From Lates calcarifer (taxonomy: Eukaryota; Chordata; Actinopteri; Centropomidae), in NCBI RefSeq assembly GCF_001640805.2, contig NC_066848.1, positions 9,400,396 through 9,464,395 of the forward strand: DNA of 64,000 nucleotides. Direction: 5' to 3'. Positions 25,806-35,523 of the stretch are shown piece after piece. Below the pieces are notes generated by a model. That model had not been told where the DNA came from and did not search any database. It saw nothing but the letters and a program-made list of their open reading frames with translations. Every line of letters begins with the position of its first letter. The stretch's first letter is position 1. Position numbers and translations under genes: made by a program.

Positions 25806-28684
25806 TTATAGTTTGCTTTGAGCAGTTTGTAGTCTCCACACCCTCCTGACTTCTTTTTCAGTGGTGTCCAGTATCCTGAATGCATTAACATCCTTTGTCT
25901 GGTGAAAGTGCTGCAACAGTCTCTGGAAAACAGTCACTGGGATGCTGAAGTTGAGGTGCGGGTAGGTCACTTCAGCAGCCATGTCCCTTGTGTTGCTGGA
26001 AACGATACCTGCAAAACGGCAAATAATTGTTATACTCTGTAATGCACTGCTGTATCTGTGAAACTGCAGATACAGCAGTGCAGGAACAGCAGCCTGATGT
26101 GTATGGCTGTCTTTTCCCTGCTCACATGTGGTGCATTGGCACAGTTTTCTGTGGTCAACATATGCCCCCCACTGATCAGAGAGAGTACATGATTTTGAAG
26201 TAACTTGCAGGGCTTCTTACCAAGCAGTTCTCCTGAACGTCTCCGCACCACAGCACCTCCGCTGGCTCCTGCTTGTACTGCACAAGTGGTCTGAAGCATG
26301 ACAGGCCGGTGATTCAAGTTAATGGCTTTGGAGAGGACACCACAGGTCAGGGACGGACCGCAGCTCCGACCCAACCCACCGTATCCCACCACAACTACAG
26401 ATTCACCTGTAAGAAGAGAAACCAAGCTGAACAATCAGTCTCATTAACAGTTTCATTGGTGTGAAGGAACAGCGATTTCCTCTGGCACTGATCACGACGC
26501 ACTGTGTTATTCTAGAGAACAGTTTACATTAAACAAATGAAATCAAACCTGGATTGAAACTCTGAGCCATCTGGGGGACCACAGTCTCTGGGACAGAGTT
26601 TCTCAGCTGCACCAAAGCCAGATCATAAGGTGAAGACGCTTTGGTGGAAAACATCACACTACCTACAGCATCAAGGACTCTGAAATAGAAATTTGTTCCA
26701 AATCAGTACACACCGTGATCAGAAATATTACAGCTGACTAAAAGGCCCTGAACCCACACAGCTGTTTTTAATTACTCTTTAAACTTCCATTCCGTTTGAA
26801 GTTGAAGGTAGTTGCTTTCAATTAATGCAAGGTCACCAAAGTCCACATACTAATAAGAACAGTACAGAGTGAAAAGCCACATATTTAACTACATATGATG
26901 TAGAACCACATATTACAGGAAGACACATGTGGCAGGTGTGTCAGGCATTAGTCCTAAGTGCAAGAAAATTTATAGGAGACTGGGGGATATGCCAATCAAA
27001 CACAGTGCACGTACACAGAGTCCTGACAAGGGATACAGTCTGGGAAAATAAGTGAAAACACCTGTGGAGGTCAATCAAGGGTGTGTAGGCCTTTCACATG
27101 GAAAAGCTTAAGTGATAGTTAGCCCAAACACAGTTTATCCAATCACCTTGACAACCAGTTTCTCTGTGTTTTTACTGAGATTTTGAGTTATTAACTCTTG
27201 CTCACACCAAAGCACTTTTCTCAGTGACAACTACACAGCATTATCTCAAATATACTGAAACATGTTACTCATAATAACTCACTAACCTTGTGACAAAATG
27301 TTTTTTTGAGGACTGTTTGCTGGATTACACCTGCAAACTATCCAGCTACTAACGTGACTGATAGCTGATTTCATTCAGGTGTTCCAGTGTCAGGCCCCTT
27401 GTACTTCTATACACTTACACAGGACAGAGCCTTAATTAATGTTATTAGTTCCACCTGTGCTTTTCCTGCTAGTGTTTGCTGTGGTCTGTGGTCTATTAAA
27501 CATGTTTCAGTGTGTCGTTTGATTACTTTTCCCTTCCTTTCAAATTAAATTCCTTCCTGTTCAGAGACAGATGGAAGACCATTAATGTTTTGTCACCTGT
27601 CCCTGTGATGGAACTTCAGGGTGACTGTCGACTTCCCGTTGATCACATGTCTGCAGGTTAAAACCAGCTGAGGTGTGACAACAACCCCCGAGCCCCAGAA
27701 CTGCCCACTGTCCACAAAGCACACAGTGGGGTATTTAACAGCTTTTGACTTGTGGGCTGTGGAGGACATGTGGAGGCCTGCCTCTCCTGGATGGAGCCAA
27801 ACATCTTGGAGTGGATCTTGAGAGCCCATGCAGCAGATGACATTCCTAAAGATCAAGTGGACTGAACAGGCTAGGGTGAGGCCTATCCACTCGTTCGCCT
27901 TCCAGCCAAATGGAGACACTATCAGCCCGATGAGACGCGCGCTGTCTGGATCTTCCACCGCAAACAACCCTCCGCCCTCCGTGCCTGGCAAACACCGGGC
28001 GTCTGTGAGGATTACAGCGTTGTCCTCTCCAGCGAGGTTGCTGATGATACCTCTGCTGAGGGTGCCGATGAAGAGGTCGAGGCAGAGGGAGCCGAAAGGT
28101 GAACCACATGCAACAACAGGGCAGCCCTTCTGGAGAGATGAGCTGCTTTGCCAGGGTATGGTCTCTGCATCTGGGCTGCTTTCGATCACCACAGCTGTCT
28201 TGAGCACAGCGAACCAGCTGAGGAAATGGGCATCTCTGATCAGCTCCTCATCCTCTTCATCACCATGGAAACGCCACTTGTCAGCATCATGGAAAACTGC
28301 CCGGAAAGCTTGTTTGAACTCCAGGCAGTTCACTAGCATCAGCAACTGGCCTGCAACCTCCCGCTGCCGTGTTGTTTTGGCTCTGGAGGGTGTGAATAGT
28401 TTTCCCCGTGTAGACCGGTTGGTGTCCGGATCTTCCTGAGTAGAAAAGCTGACGCGGATTTTAAGTTTGTCACTGAAGCTGTGCGGTGGCAGGAACCTGA
28501 GGTCATGGTCCGAAGAGAGGGTCTCTTTGTCGGTGATAAAACGTGAAAATGGCAGGCCGGTACATATTACAGTTCCAGTTTGAGGATGGACGATAACTCC
28601 GCTGCAGCTCACGGGTTTCCTTACTGAAAAGGCCTCTGACACCTTGATCACACAGCAGCACCTCTCTACCTCCTTTACCTCCAT
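25806..28684 (-). CDS. tysnd1: Trypsin-like peroxisomal matrix protease (TYSND1)
   Basis: Four exons on the - strand, 28684-27597, 26679-26549, 26406-26221 and 26008-25806, join to 536 codons including TAA (535 aa). All borders are GT-AG. I start at the ATG 28684-28682 (MEVKEVERCC); the open frame extends slightly upstream, but only to a TTG. The C-terminal half is a chymotrypsin-fold protease with catalytic His346 (LTCRHV), Asp382 (SPYDLALVQL) and Ser455 (GASGGA). The 36- and 73-residue spacings match what I recall for human TYSND1. The protein ends in SKL, a canonical type 1 peroxisomal targeting signal. Family knowledge: the enzyme enters peroxisomes and removes leader or linker peptides from beta-oxidation and plasmalogen-pathway enzymes. 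Human TYSND1 is slightly longer (566 aa). Regulation: three CCAAT boxes and an ETS-like site lie upstream. Confidence 0.95.
26043..26082. repeat. Perfect 16-bp hairpin in the last tysnd1 intron
   Basis: TGCACTGCTGTATCTG (26043-26058) is followed by an 8-nt loop and its exact reverse complement (26067-26082). On the gene strand it ends about 34 nt before the first base of the final exon, which encodes the SKL terminus. Confidence 0.9.
26680..27596 (-). other. tysnd1 intron 1
   Basis: Lies between donor GTGACA (27596-27591) and the acceptor TTTCAG next to 26679. No exon was seen. A 26-bp string at 27436-27461 recurs in the eif4ebp2 intron. Confidence 0.85.
27436..27461 (+). repeat. Short dispersed repeat, copy 1
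   Basis: Twenty-six bases beginning TTAATGTTATTAGTTCCACC are identical to 40924-40949, followed in both places by a TCCTGC-type continuation. The flanks differ, which suggests fragments of one interspersed family. Confidence 0.7.
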
Positions 28685-28904
28685 GCTTAGCAATACAGAT
28701 GGACTTTACCCTAATGTCGATAACGGTCCGGCGAATTGAAGGTGAAAGAAAACCGCTGAAAAGCAGCACATTACAAACAGCTAGAAACAGGTGGTGAGAC
28801 AGGAAAACAAGCTGCTATATCGGGCAGATGCAGCAAACTAATACCGATGACTCTAAACTATTTCGCCATTTAATTAGCGTCCGAGAACTTCAATTCTGCT
28901 TTCT

Positions 28905-29001
28905 AACTTCCTGGTTGTGTCTCATTGGTGCACGAAAATAACCGACATGTACCGATTAATATGATTGGCCAGAGTGCAAACACGACTAGCTCCGAACCAA
29001 T
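28905..29001 (-). promoter_or_regulatory. tysnd1 promoter with three CCAAT boxes
   Basis: ATTGG at 28924-28928 and 28964-28968 (CCAAT on the gene strand) and CCAAT on the + strand at 28997-29001 lie about 240-320 bp upstream of the ATG. ACTTCCTG near 28904-28911 is an ETS-type site. Such spaced NF-Y-type boxes are typical of housekeeping promoters. The transcription start is not defined. Confidence 0.5.
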
Positions 29002-29009
29002 GGGAAACA

Positions 29010-29600
29010 AGAAGGTTGGAATATCGTTGTTTTGCTACACGACATCTTCCATATAGCTCTAGTTTACACATGTTTATTTTGATATTTCTTCTGATAATAA
29101 AATGTTTTTGTTGTTTTTACTTTTACTGACACTTGAATTTTTTGGAAGTTATTTCAGTAAAGGATATCTGATATGGACCCCCCGTTCGCCTGTATCAGTT
29201 AAATATGTGTATAACAATATTGTATGGTTGCCTGGAGTGCATAAAATCCACGGGAGCCAAAAATAGCGGATTTTTTAATAATGTCTATACTATGTGCAGC
29301 TGGTGACTTTTAAGTTACACTGAAAAAAAGAAAGGTTAATTTTAAAAAATGTCCCATGTCATAGTTTAACTGGGTGAACTGTGAAAGAAAGAATTTCTTA
29401 GCAGTACATTTTAAAGAATTTTATTACATTTGGAAAAACATATTATTCAAAAACCTATTTGGCCTTGTCCATTAATAATTATTAGAATATATTAAGGTCG
29501 ATAATAGCATGGTTTAATAATGTCTGTGATTGACTGTGTCACACCTTTGCCATTCAAAATGAAATAATAATTAAGTCAGACAAGGAAGATTTAAAGGATT
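29010..29600. other. Intergenic, tysnd1 promoter to sar1a 3' end
   Basis: AT-rich sequence without open frames or recognisable elements. Confidence 0.6.
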
Positions 29601-29609
29601 GTCAAAAAT

Positions 29610-30776
29610 ATTTATTATGTTCAAACTTCACACCTGTTAAATAACAATATGGCCAACCTTTTGTAACAGATAAGAGCTCAATACTTAAGGTAACAAGGGA
29701 AGCCAATATTTTATCGCAAAATATAAATAAACTTATATACAAAATAATGTATAATATTGCACAGGTAATTTCATGCAGAAATTTTCCATGCCCTACTTTT
29801 AAGCACCACCAGTACTCTCATAATATCACTGCATGTTGTGAGCAGCAACTAATCACAAAGTACTCAGGTCATTTCACAGCAAGTAACCATCATGAAAACA
29901 GTTTGGCATCCTCACTCTGGACAAGTATGAATTTGTTACATCACCTGGCTGTGCTAAGGCAGTTAACATATACTGCAATTATTTAACCCTGTTCTGTGAT
30001 AGTAAATAAAGCTCCTCACAGCAAAATGTCAGTTAATGCACTTGTGGTCACATTCATATAATTGGCCTGTAGTAGTAAACCCTTCATTGATTTAAAAAAA
30101 ACATGCAATCAGCAAAACATTGCCAGTATCCTTGGAGGTAGCAGGCTACTGTATTAACACTTTTCTCATCAACAAATACGGCACCAAATCACTACAGCAC
30201 TTTCCAGAAAAACTATTCTGTTCAGGGAGAGAAATTGATGGTACTTCAACATTCCCATTTCTTTGAAAGAAATTGAATAAATATATAGATGTAAAGTTTT
30301 ATCTGTGCCAACAAAGTTTTTTTTTTTTTTTCATCCTCAAGGAAGAGTAACACCAAGCACAGAATGTTAACCCGATTGGCCTTCACTGTAAGTCAACACC
30401 AGTACCTATAAATACACCCGGGTCAGAAAGTGGTTCAACATGTTATATATGGCAGACAGTATTTACTACAGGCTTTAAGTGAAGGTAGACACCACAGCAT
30501 GGAAGCTTATTCTCCAGACTCAAACTGATTAATACAGACTGATCATTCATAACTTATCCTTGACTCGCTGTGGTATGACTGATATGACATACAGATTTCT
30601 TTGAAGTAAACAAGATATATTACCACAAAAACACTACCTGAAACACATTTCCTACTGGCACAGTCAAAGTCCTAAACATAGTATATCTCTGGCAGGTAGT
30701 TTTGTGTGGAACATGTTTTTATGTGCACAGGTAGCATGGTAAATCTGGTTAATAAAGGTTATTAAAAGAAGGTGAA
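29610..30776 (-). other. sar1a 3' UTR with distal poly(A) signal
   Basis: From the TGA at 30779-30777 the gene-strand sequence continues AT-rich with no intron evident to TTTATT at 29610-29615 (AATAAA on the gene strand). This gives a UTR of about 1.2 kb. Nearer signals may also be used, so the end is an inference. Confidence 0.45.
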
Positions 30777-33099
30777 TCAGTCGATATACTGAGAGAGCCA
30801 GCGGAAACCATCTCCATATCCTTGTCTCTTAAGCACGCTGCACATGAAAACCTCCATTGGCCTCAAATTTAGCTCCTTCAGTGACACTTTGCCCTGAAAA
30901 GAAACAAAAACACACACCTAAAAGCACTGATTTTAATTCACCACCCAAACATTTCAACATACTCCCTCATGGACCATGACCCTCATTTTCTTAAACTCGT
31001 AACTTTCTGTATATTGTACATTAGAAGGTGGAGCATAGTGTAATTTTTGTAGAGCTGAGGTCTGACCCAGTGATATGGATCAGTGAGACAGGACTTTATA
31101 ATGGATAACTATTGCACCTTGCTTCCTTTTTGCTCTCTTTCCTTGTCTCTTTTGCCGACAAACAGCAGGTGCTTAGCAAGCTTTACACACGAATATGAAA
31201 AATTTGCACAAGCCCAGGAATGTGCCAAATGGTTCTCAACAGCATAACATGCCACCACCCACTGCCACTGTAATCACCAGCTCCAGTGGTGATCTAATCA
31301 CATTTACGTATGTGCTTGGCAAATCAGATTACCTAGTATTTCAAATTATATCAGCACAATAGGTACAGTAATACTTTTTATCCTGTGCTGAGGGCTAGGC
31401 AGGTTTGGCCTTGTGAGACTGGTGAAGCTCACTGTTAGGCTATTATGCAGTGGAAAAATCTGTGAATGACCAGGCAACATGGACAAAAATTAAATACATA
31501 TGTATTGCCATGAAGCATAGAGAGGGGATTGACTCTGACTAAAGCAAAGATGCAGTTTTAGTGTTTTTAGATGATGGAAGATGGATGCACTAATGGTATA
31601 CAAAATAAAAAACATCACACCTTTCGGCTTTCAGTCACATTATGTGTGCAATACCTTTCCAGTCGTATGTCCATGGAGGCCAAACATTCCCCTCAGTGCA
31701 TCCTCACTGATGGCTTCTGGACGGTCTATTTTATTCCCCAAGATGAGAACCGGTACATTGGAGATGGTTTCATCTGTTAGCAGGGCCTACACACAAGAAG
31801 TGTCACATGTTCAGCAAATAGATCATTCCCATCAGTGAAAGCTATAAACAAGTGTGTTGTGTGTCAATATCAAAGTAAAATCAATATACTTAACCCACAT
31901 CCAGTTCAACTTTAGCCTCTGCTAGTCGCTCATGATCAGCACAATCCACCATGTAGACTATACCATTGATAGCTGGGAGGTAGTTCTTCCAGATCCTTCG
32001 CGCTGTAAGAGAAACAGTTTCAGTATTTATGTAACTCACAAGGGGTGCAGTAGCTGCCAGGGCCTCACACAGAATTCTGCTCAGTACTACCTTGTGTATG
32101 ACCTCCCAGGTCAAACGTTGTGAAGGTCATTCCGGCTATGGTCAGCTCCTCAGATGCTGAGGACAGAGGAGTAGCACTGATTTAGATACACAGTGAAGCA
32201 AGAAACACAAGGCTAATTGCTAAATAGGCAATACGTCAAATCACTGGATGTACTTGGATGTAGCGTGGGCACGTGCTGTCCTAGCCTGTCATCTCTGAGC
32301 ATGTGCAGGAGTGTTGTTTTTCCAGCATTGTCTAGTCCAAGGAACACCAGCTTGCCAGTCTTCTTGTACAAACCTAATGATAAAAGGAAAAAAGAAGAAG
32401 AAAATAAGGTGAATTTAATATATACTCACTCACTGTATTATCTTTTATCCCCCTCACAGTCATCACAAACACCAAGGACTTTTATTTTTGTCATATTGTG
32501 AATTATTGAATGCCAGTGAAGTTGTAATAAATCTGTTATAAAATCATTTGTGAGTGTTTGGGCTGGAATTTCTGAAATATACCAAAATGTCAACAGAAAT
32601 GCACTTCTAATGAATAACAAAAGCTTTTGGCTATTGTCCATGTAGAGTCTCCAAGTGTCCTTTCTGGTGATATGCCTAGGCTTATTTGTCAAAAACACTG
32701 TATAAATGTCATGTTTTTTGCTATCTTCTTTGAGTTAGAGTCAGGCTTTGATTGGTAGTTTGTCTGCAGCCCCATAGCATCCCTGGCCTGTACTAACAAA
32801 AGTACCAACACATATTCATTTTGGCAGTTTGGTTTGTGAGCTACAGCCATTTTAGTTTGATGTGATTTTAGGCTTTTTTTCATGACAGAGGTGAATTTCA
32901 AAAGAGGGGTGGAGTCTGGAAGGACAATGTCAATAGCATAATGTTGTTAGAACTGTGTGCTAATTTATTTTTGGATGAAAAAAACAAGTTGTGGTGGTGA
33001 AGGTTGTACAGCAGTGTTGATATCTATGTACAGTACTCTACCTAATAGTTGTAAGACGCTGCTGAAGCCCCTGTAGATCCAGTCAAATATAAAAGACAT
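30777..33099 (-). CDS. sar1a: Small COPII coat GTPase SAR1A
   Basis: Six coding exons on the - strand: 33099-33042, 32373-32254, 32156-32091, 32002-31899, 31786-31655, 30893-30777. They join in frame to 199 codons, so 198 aa, exactly the usual SAR1 length. The protein begins [20 protein letters not shown], the hydrophobic N-terminal segment that becomes the membrane-inserting amphipathic helix. It has the P-loop GLDNAGKT (32-39), a switch I region with HVPTLHPTSEEL, DLGGH (switch II, catalytic His79) and NKID (134-137), and ends WLSQYID. Family knowledge: GTP-bound SAR1 on the ER membrane recruits SEC23/24 and starts COPII vesicle budding; SEC12 loads GTP. The end [10 protein letters not shown] is the SAR1A form (SAR1B has WMAQYID), so I prefer sar1a. 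The coding start exon has a short 5' UTR from 33112, after an upstream noncoding exon. Confidence 0.96.
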
Positions 33100-33220
33100 G
33101 TCTCTTGACTGCCTGAAATACAGAAACCTGAAATTATTCATTATGGCACATTAAAGAAGAACACAGCAATGTACACATGAGGTCAGTGATTAGATCATGT
33201 TCAAACAGACCTCAACCAAG

Positions 33221-33249
33221 CCTAACCCCTAACCCTAACCCTAACCCCC
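33221..33249. repeat. Short interstitial telomere-like repeat
   Basis: About four tandem CCCTAA-type units, slightly irregular, within the sar1a 5' intron. Confidence 0.85.
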
Positions 33250-33616
33250 ATACACATACATGAGTAAATGAAAACATGTTCCAGATAACAACACAGCACA
33301 TACTGGCAAACACTGTTGCAAAAGGACATGGTTGCATTACAGAATCTAGTACTGAAGCCCATTGTTGATCATTATTCCTGACCCTGGATTACTCTGCTGG
33401 TATGTGTAAGCTCTGTAATCACACAAGCTTTAAACCATAAAAGGAGAGGAGAGCAAACTACACAACAAACAGGCTTTAGATACGTTTTTGATGCTAGTTT
33501 GTTCTGTGAGCTGCCTCACTGAGTCACACTGATCTTCCTCTGACTATTTTTATGGCAGGTTGTGGCAAGGACACTTGATCTCTGCAGTCACCCCTGCTTC
33601 TCTCTCTCTCTTACAC

Positions 33617-33618
<2 letters not shown>

Positions 33619-33652
<34 letters not shown>
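33619..33652. repeat. AC microsatellite
   Basis: Uninterrupted AC dinucleotide run of 34 bp. Confidence 0.95.
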
Positions 33653-33654
<2 letters not shown>

Positions 33655-34135
33655 GTCACTCTGTGGAACTTCTTGTTCTTGTTACACTGAGTAGTTAGGC
33701 CCTCAGTGACTAAGGCTTCAGGGCACTTACCAGTTGCCAGTGTTTAAACTAGTTATTTGTAAACATCAAACTCCATGTATGTGAGTGTATGGGTTAAATA
33801 CTATAAAACAACAGGTTCAGTGTGTTCAGTCGCAGGTGTTTTTATGCAAATCTCGAACCAGTACTTCAAAACAACTATACACGAATAACACCTTAAACAC
33901 GCTAAAAAAAAAAAAAAACTTCGGCTCATCACATGAAACCAGCAGTAACGACAGCAGTTGTCACAGAGCAAACCATGATAAATTTTGTAAACAACATGCG
34001 TAGAGACGAGAGGTTCACAAAGGCAACAACACCTGTTAACTTTATAAAGTCGGGAAAGTGGTTCAGCGAGGAGAAAACGAGACTGGAACACACAAGTGAA
34101 AACTGGAATCGTAATCGTATAATTTGTGTTATTAC

Positions 34136-34260
34136 CTTGGTCTTCTGCTGAATTGTTGTTTTGAGCCCCCGTCCGTTGGTTTTTGGTCCAACCCTGTCCC
34201 GTCCACTGACTAGTACCCTGTAACTTTGACAGTTAACCGGAAACTACGTCACTGTAGCGT
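34136..34260 (-). promoter_or_regulatory. sar1a noncoding first exon and core promoter
   Basis: The first exon ends at 34136 before donor GTAATA. Upstream on the gene strand are a CRE-like TACGTCAC (34245-34252, + strand) and an ETS-type CCGGAAA (34237-34243), in a locally GC-richer stretch. The start site itself is inferred. Confidence 0.5.
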
Positions 34261-34261
34261 C

Positions 34262-35240
34262 TGACGCGCGAGGGCCAGGAGCACATGCCAGCAATGTTTT
34301 TACTAAAAAAAATAAAGTAATATCACTCTAATCTATTGTATAAATGTAATTTATCAAAGTATTAATGTTCTAGTCATATGTTAAAATGCATTGCTGAAGA
34401 AAAGAGCCTTTAGACTTTTTATTTTATTCTAATATTTTTCTTTGACTGGATAAAGCACTTTAAATTACCGGTCTTTCAAATTTGCTTTATAAAGCTGCCT
34501 CGCCCTCATTGACCCTCATTATAAATGGTAGTTTAAATGGCACCCAAAACTCATCTGTACACTAGAGCTGAAATGATTCGATGATAAATCGATTGGACAA
34601 CGGGTAAAAAATTAACTGTTACTTAAATAATCATTTAAGTTATTATTCAGAGGAAAAGGGCAACATTTCACTGATCAATTGATTATCAAAGAAAACAACT
34701 GTCAGATCTATTAATAATGAAATAGTTGCAGTCTTCAGTTCCCCTGTGAATGACTTTGCTCAAGGTTTTCTGTGTAAATATTATATAACTTTAAGAAATT
34801 GTTCCTCCCATTTTTACTGTTTGTCACCACAGTTATGATTAAAAAAATACAGCAGACGCACATATCTGATAGTACACATTTATGACAAACATTTAAGCCA
34901 AAGGAATGACCTGTCACACATCAAATAGTCATGTGTAAATACAAAGCATTCATTTAAACTTATTCCATTGCCAAAAAGAAAGGTAATGTAGGGTACTGTC
35001 CACTAGGCGGCAGTATTATACCAATGAGAGACATTCAAAGCAAAGAGTAAAGATCTCAACCTTGTTTCCTCACATTCATTAAAGGCTCCTCTCATTAAAC
35101 TTGTGACACAGCAACAACAAAGAGAGTGAACTCCTCAGCTCCTAATTTAGAGCAAATTATGAATCCAATAAGGGTTGTGGAATTATTTTAATTTCCAGTG
35201 CTTGGGGGCAAAGAAAAATATCACACTTTGTTGATAATTT
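34262..35240. other. Intergenic between sar1a promoter and ppa1 3' end
   Basis: No gene seen. It includes a degenerate repeat at about 34562-34740. Confidence 0.6.
34562..34740 (-). repeat. Degenerate teleost interspersed repeat, fourth family
   Basis: Starts TAGAGCTGAAATGATTCGAT and includes AAATCGATTGG, AATAATCATTTAAGT and CAATTGATTATCAAA blocks. This is the pattern of a common percomorph repeat rich in ATCGAT/ATTAATCGA. An inverted relative lies at 40280-40510. Confidence 0.5.
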
Positions 35241-35252
35241 AACCAGAGAAGC

Positions 35253-35258
35253 TTTATT
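35253..35258 (-). terminator. Candidate poly(A) signal of ppa1
   Basis: TTTATT on the + strand reads AATAAA on the gene strand, about 270 nt after the ppa1 stop codon. Confidence 0.55.
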
Positions 35259-35523
35259 AAAGCAGTTCAGAGTCTCATACAGGGCACAAGTAAATACCAG
35301 GCACAGTACCTGTACTTTGTTCGTGACAGCACATCTCCAAAGAGATCTTTGTTAAATAAGTGAAAATATTCATTGGTCAAGACATGAGTGATTTTTTTTT
35401 TACTTTTCTCTTTCTCTACAGAATCTAACCGCTATCTTTTCATTTACAGTAAAATAACGGACCCAGACACAACCATCCATGTCCCATCCTGCCACCCTGT
35501 TGGTTCCTAATGTAAGACCATCT

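Larger units (their letters stand above)
33113..34135 (-). other. sar1a 5' UTR intron
   Basis: On the gene strand, donor GTAATA follows CCAAG at 34136 and acceptor TTTCAG precedes 33112. It holds a CA microsatellite (33619-33652) and a short telomere-like array (33221-33249). Confidence 0.7.

Noticed and set aside
27828..28439. 203-codon open frame on the + strand opposite tysnd1 exon 1
   Set aside because: Shadow of the tysnd1 coding exon; no independent signals.
31890..32114. Single 74-codon reading of the sar1a region on the - strand
   Set aside because: It reads through an intron; the correct structure uses exons 32156-32091 and 32002-31899.
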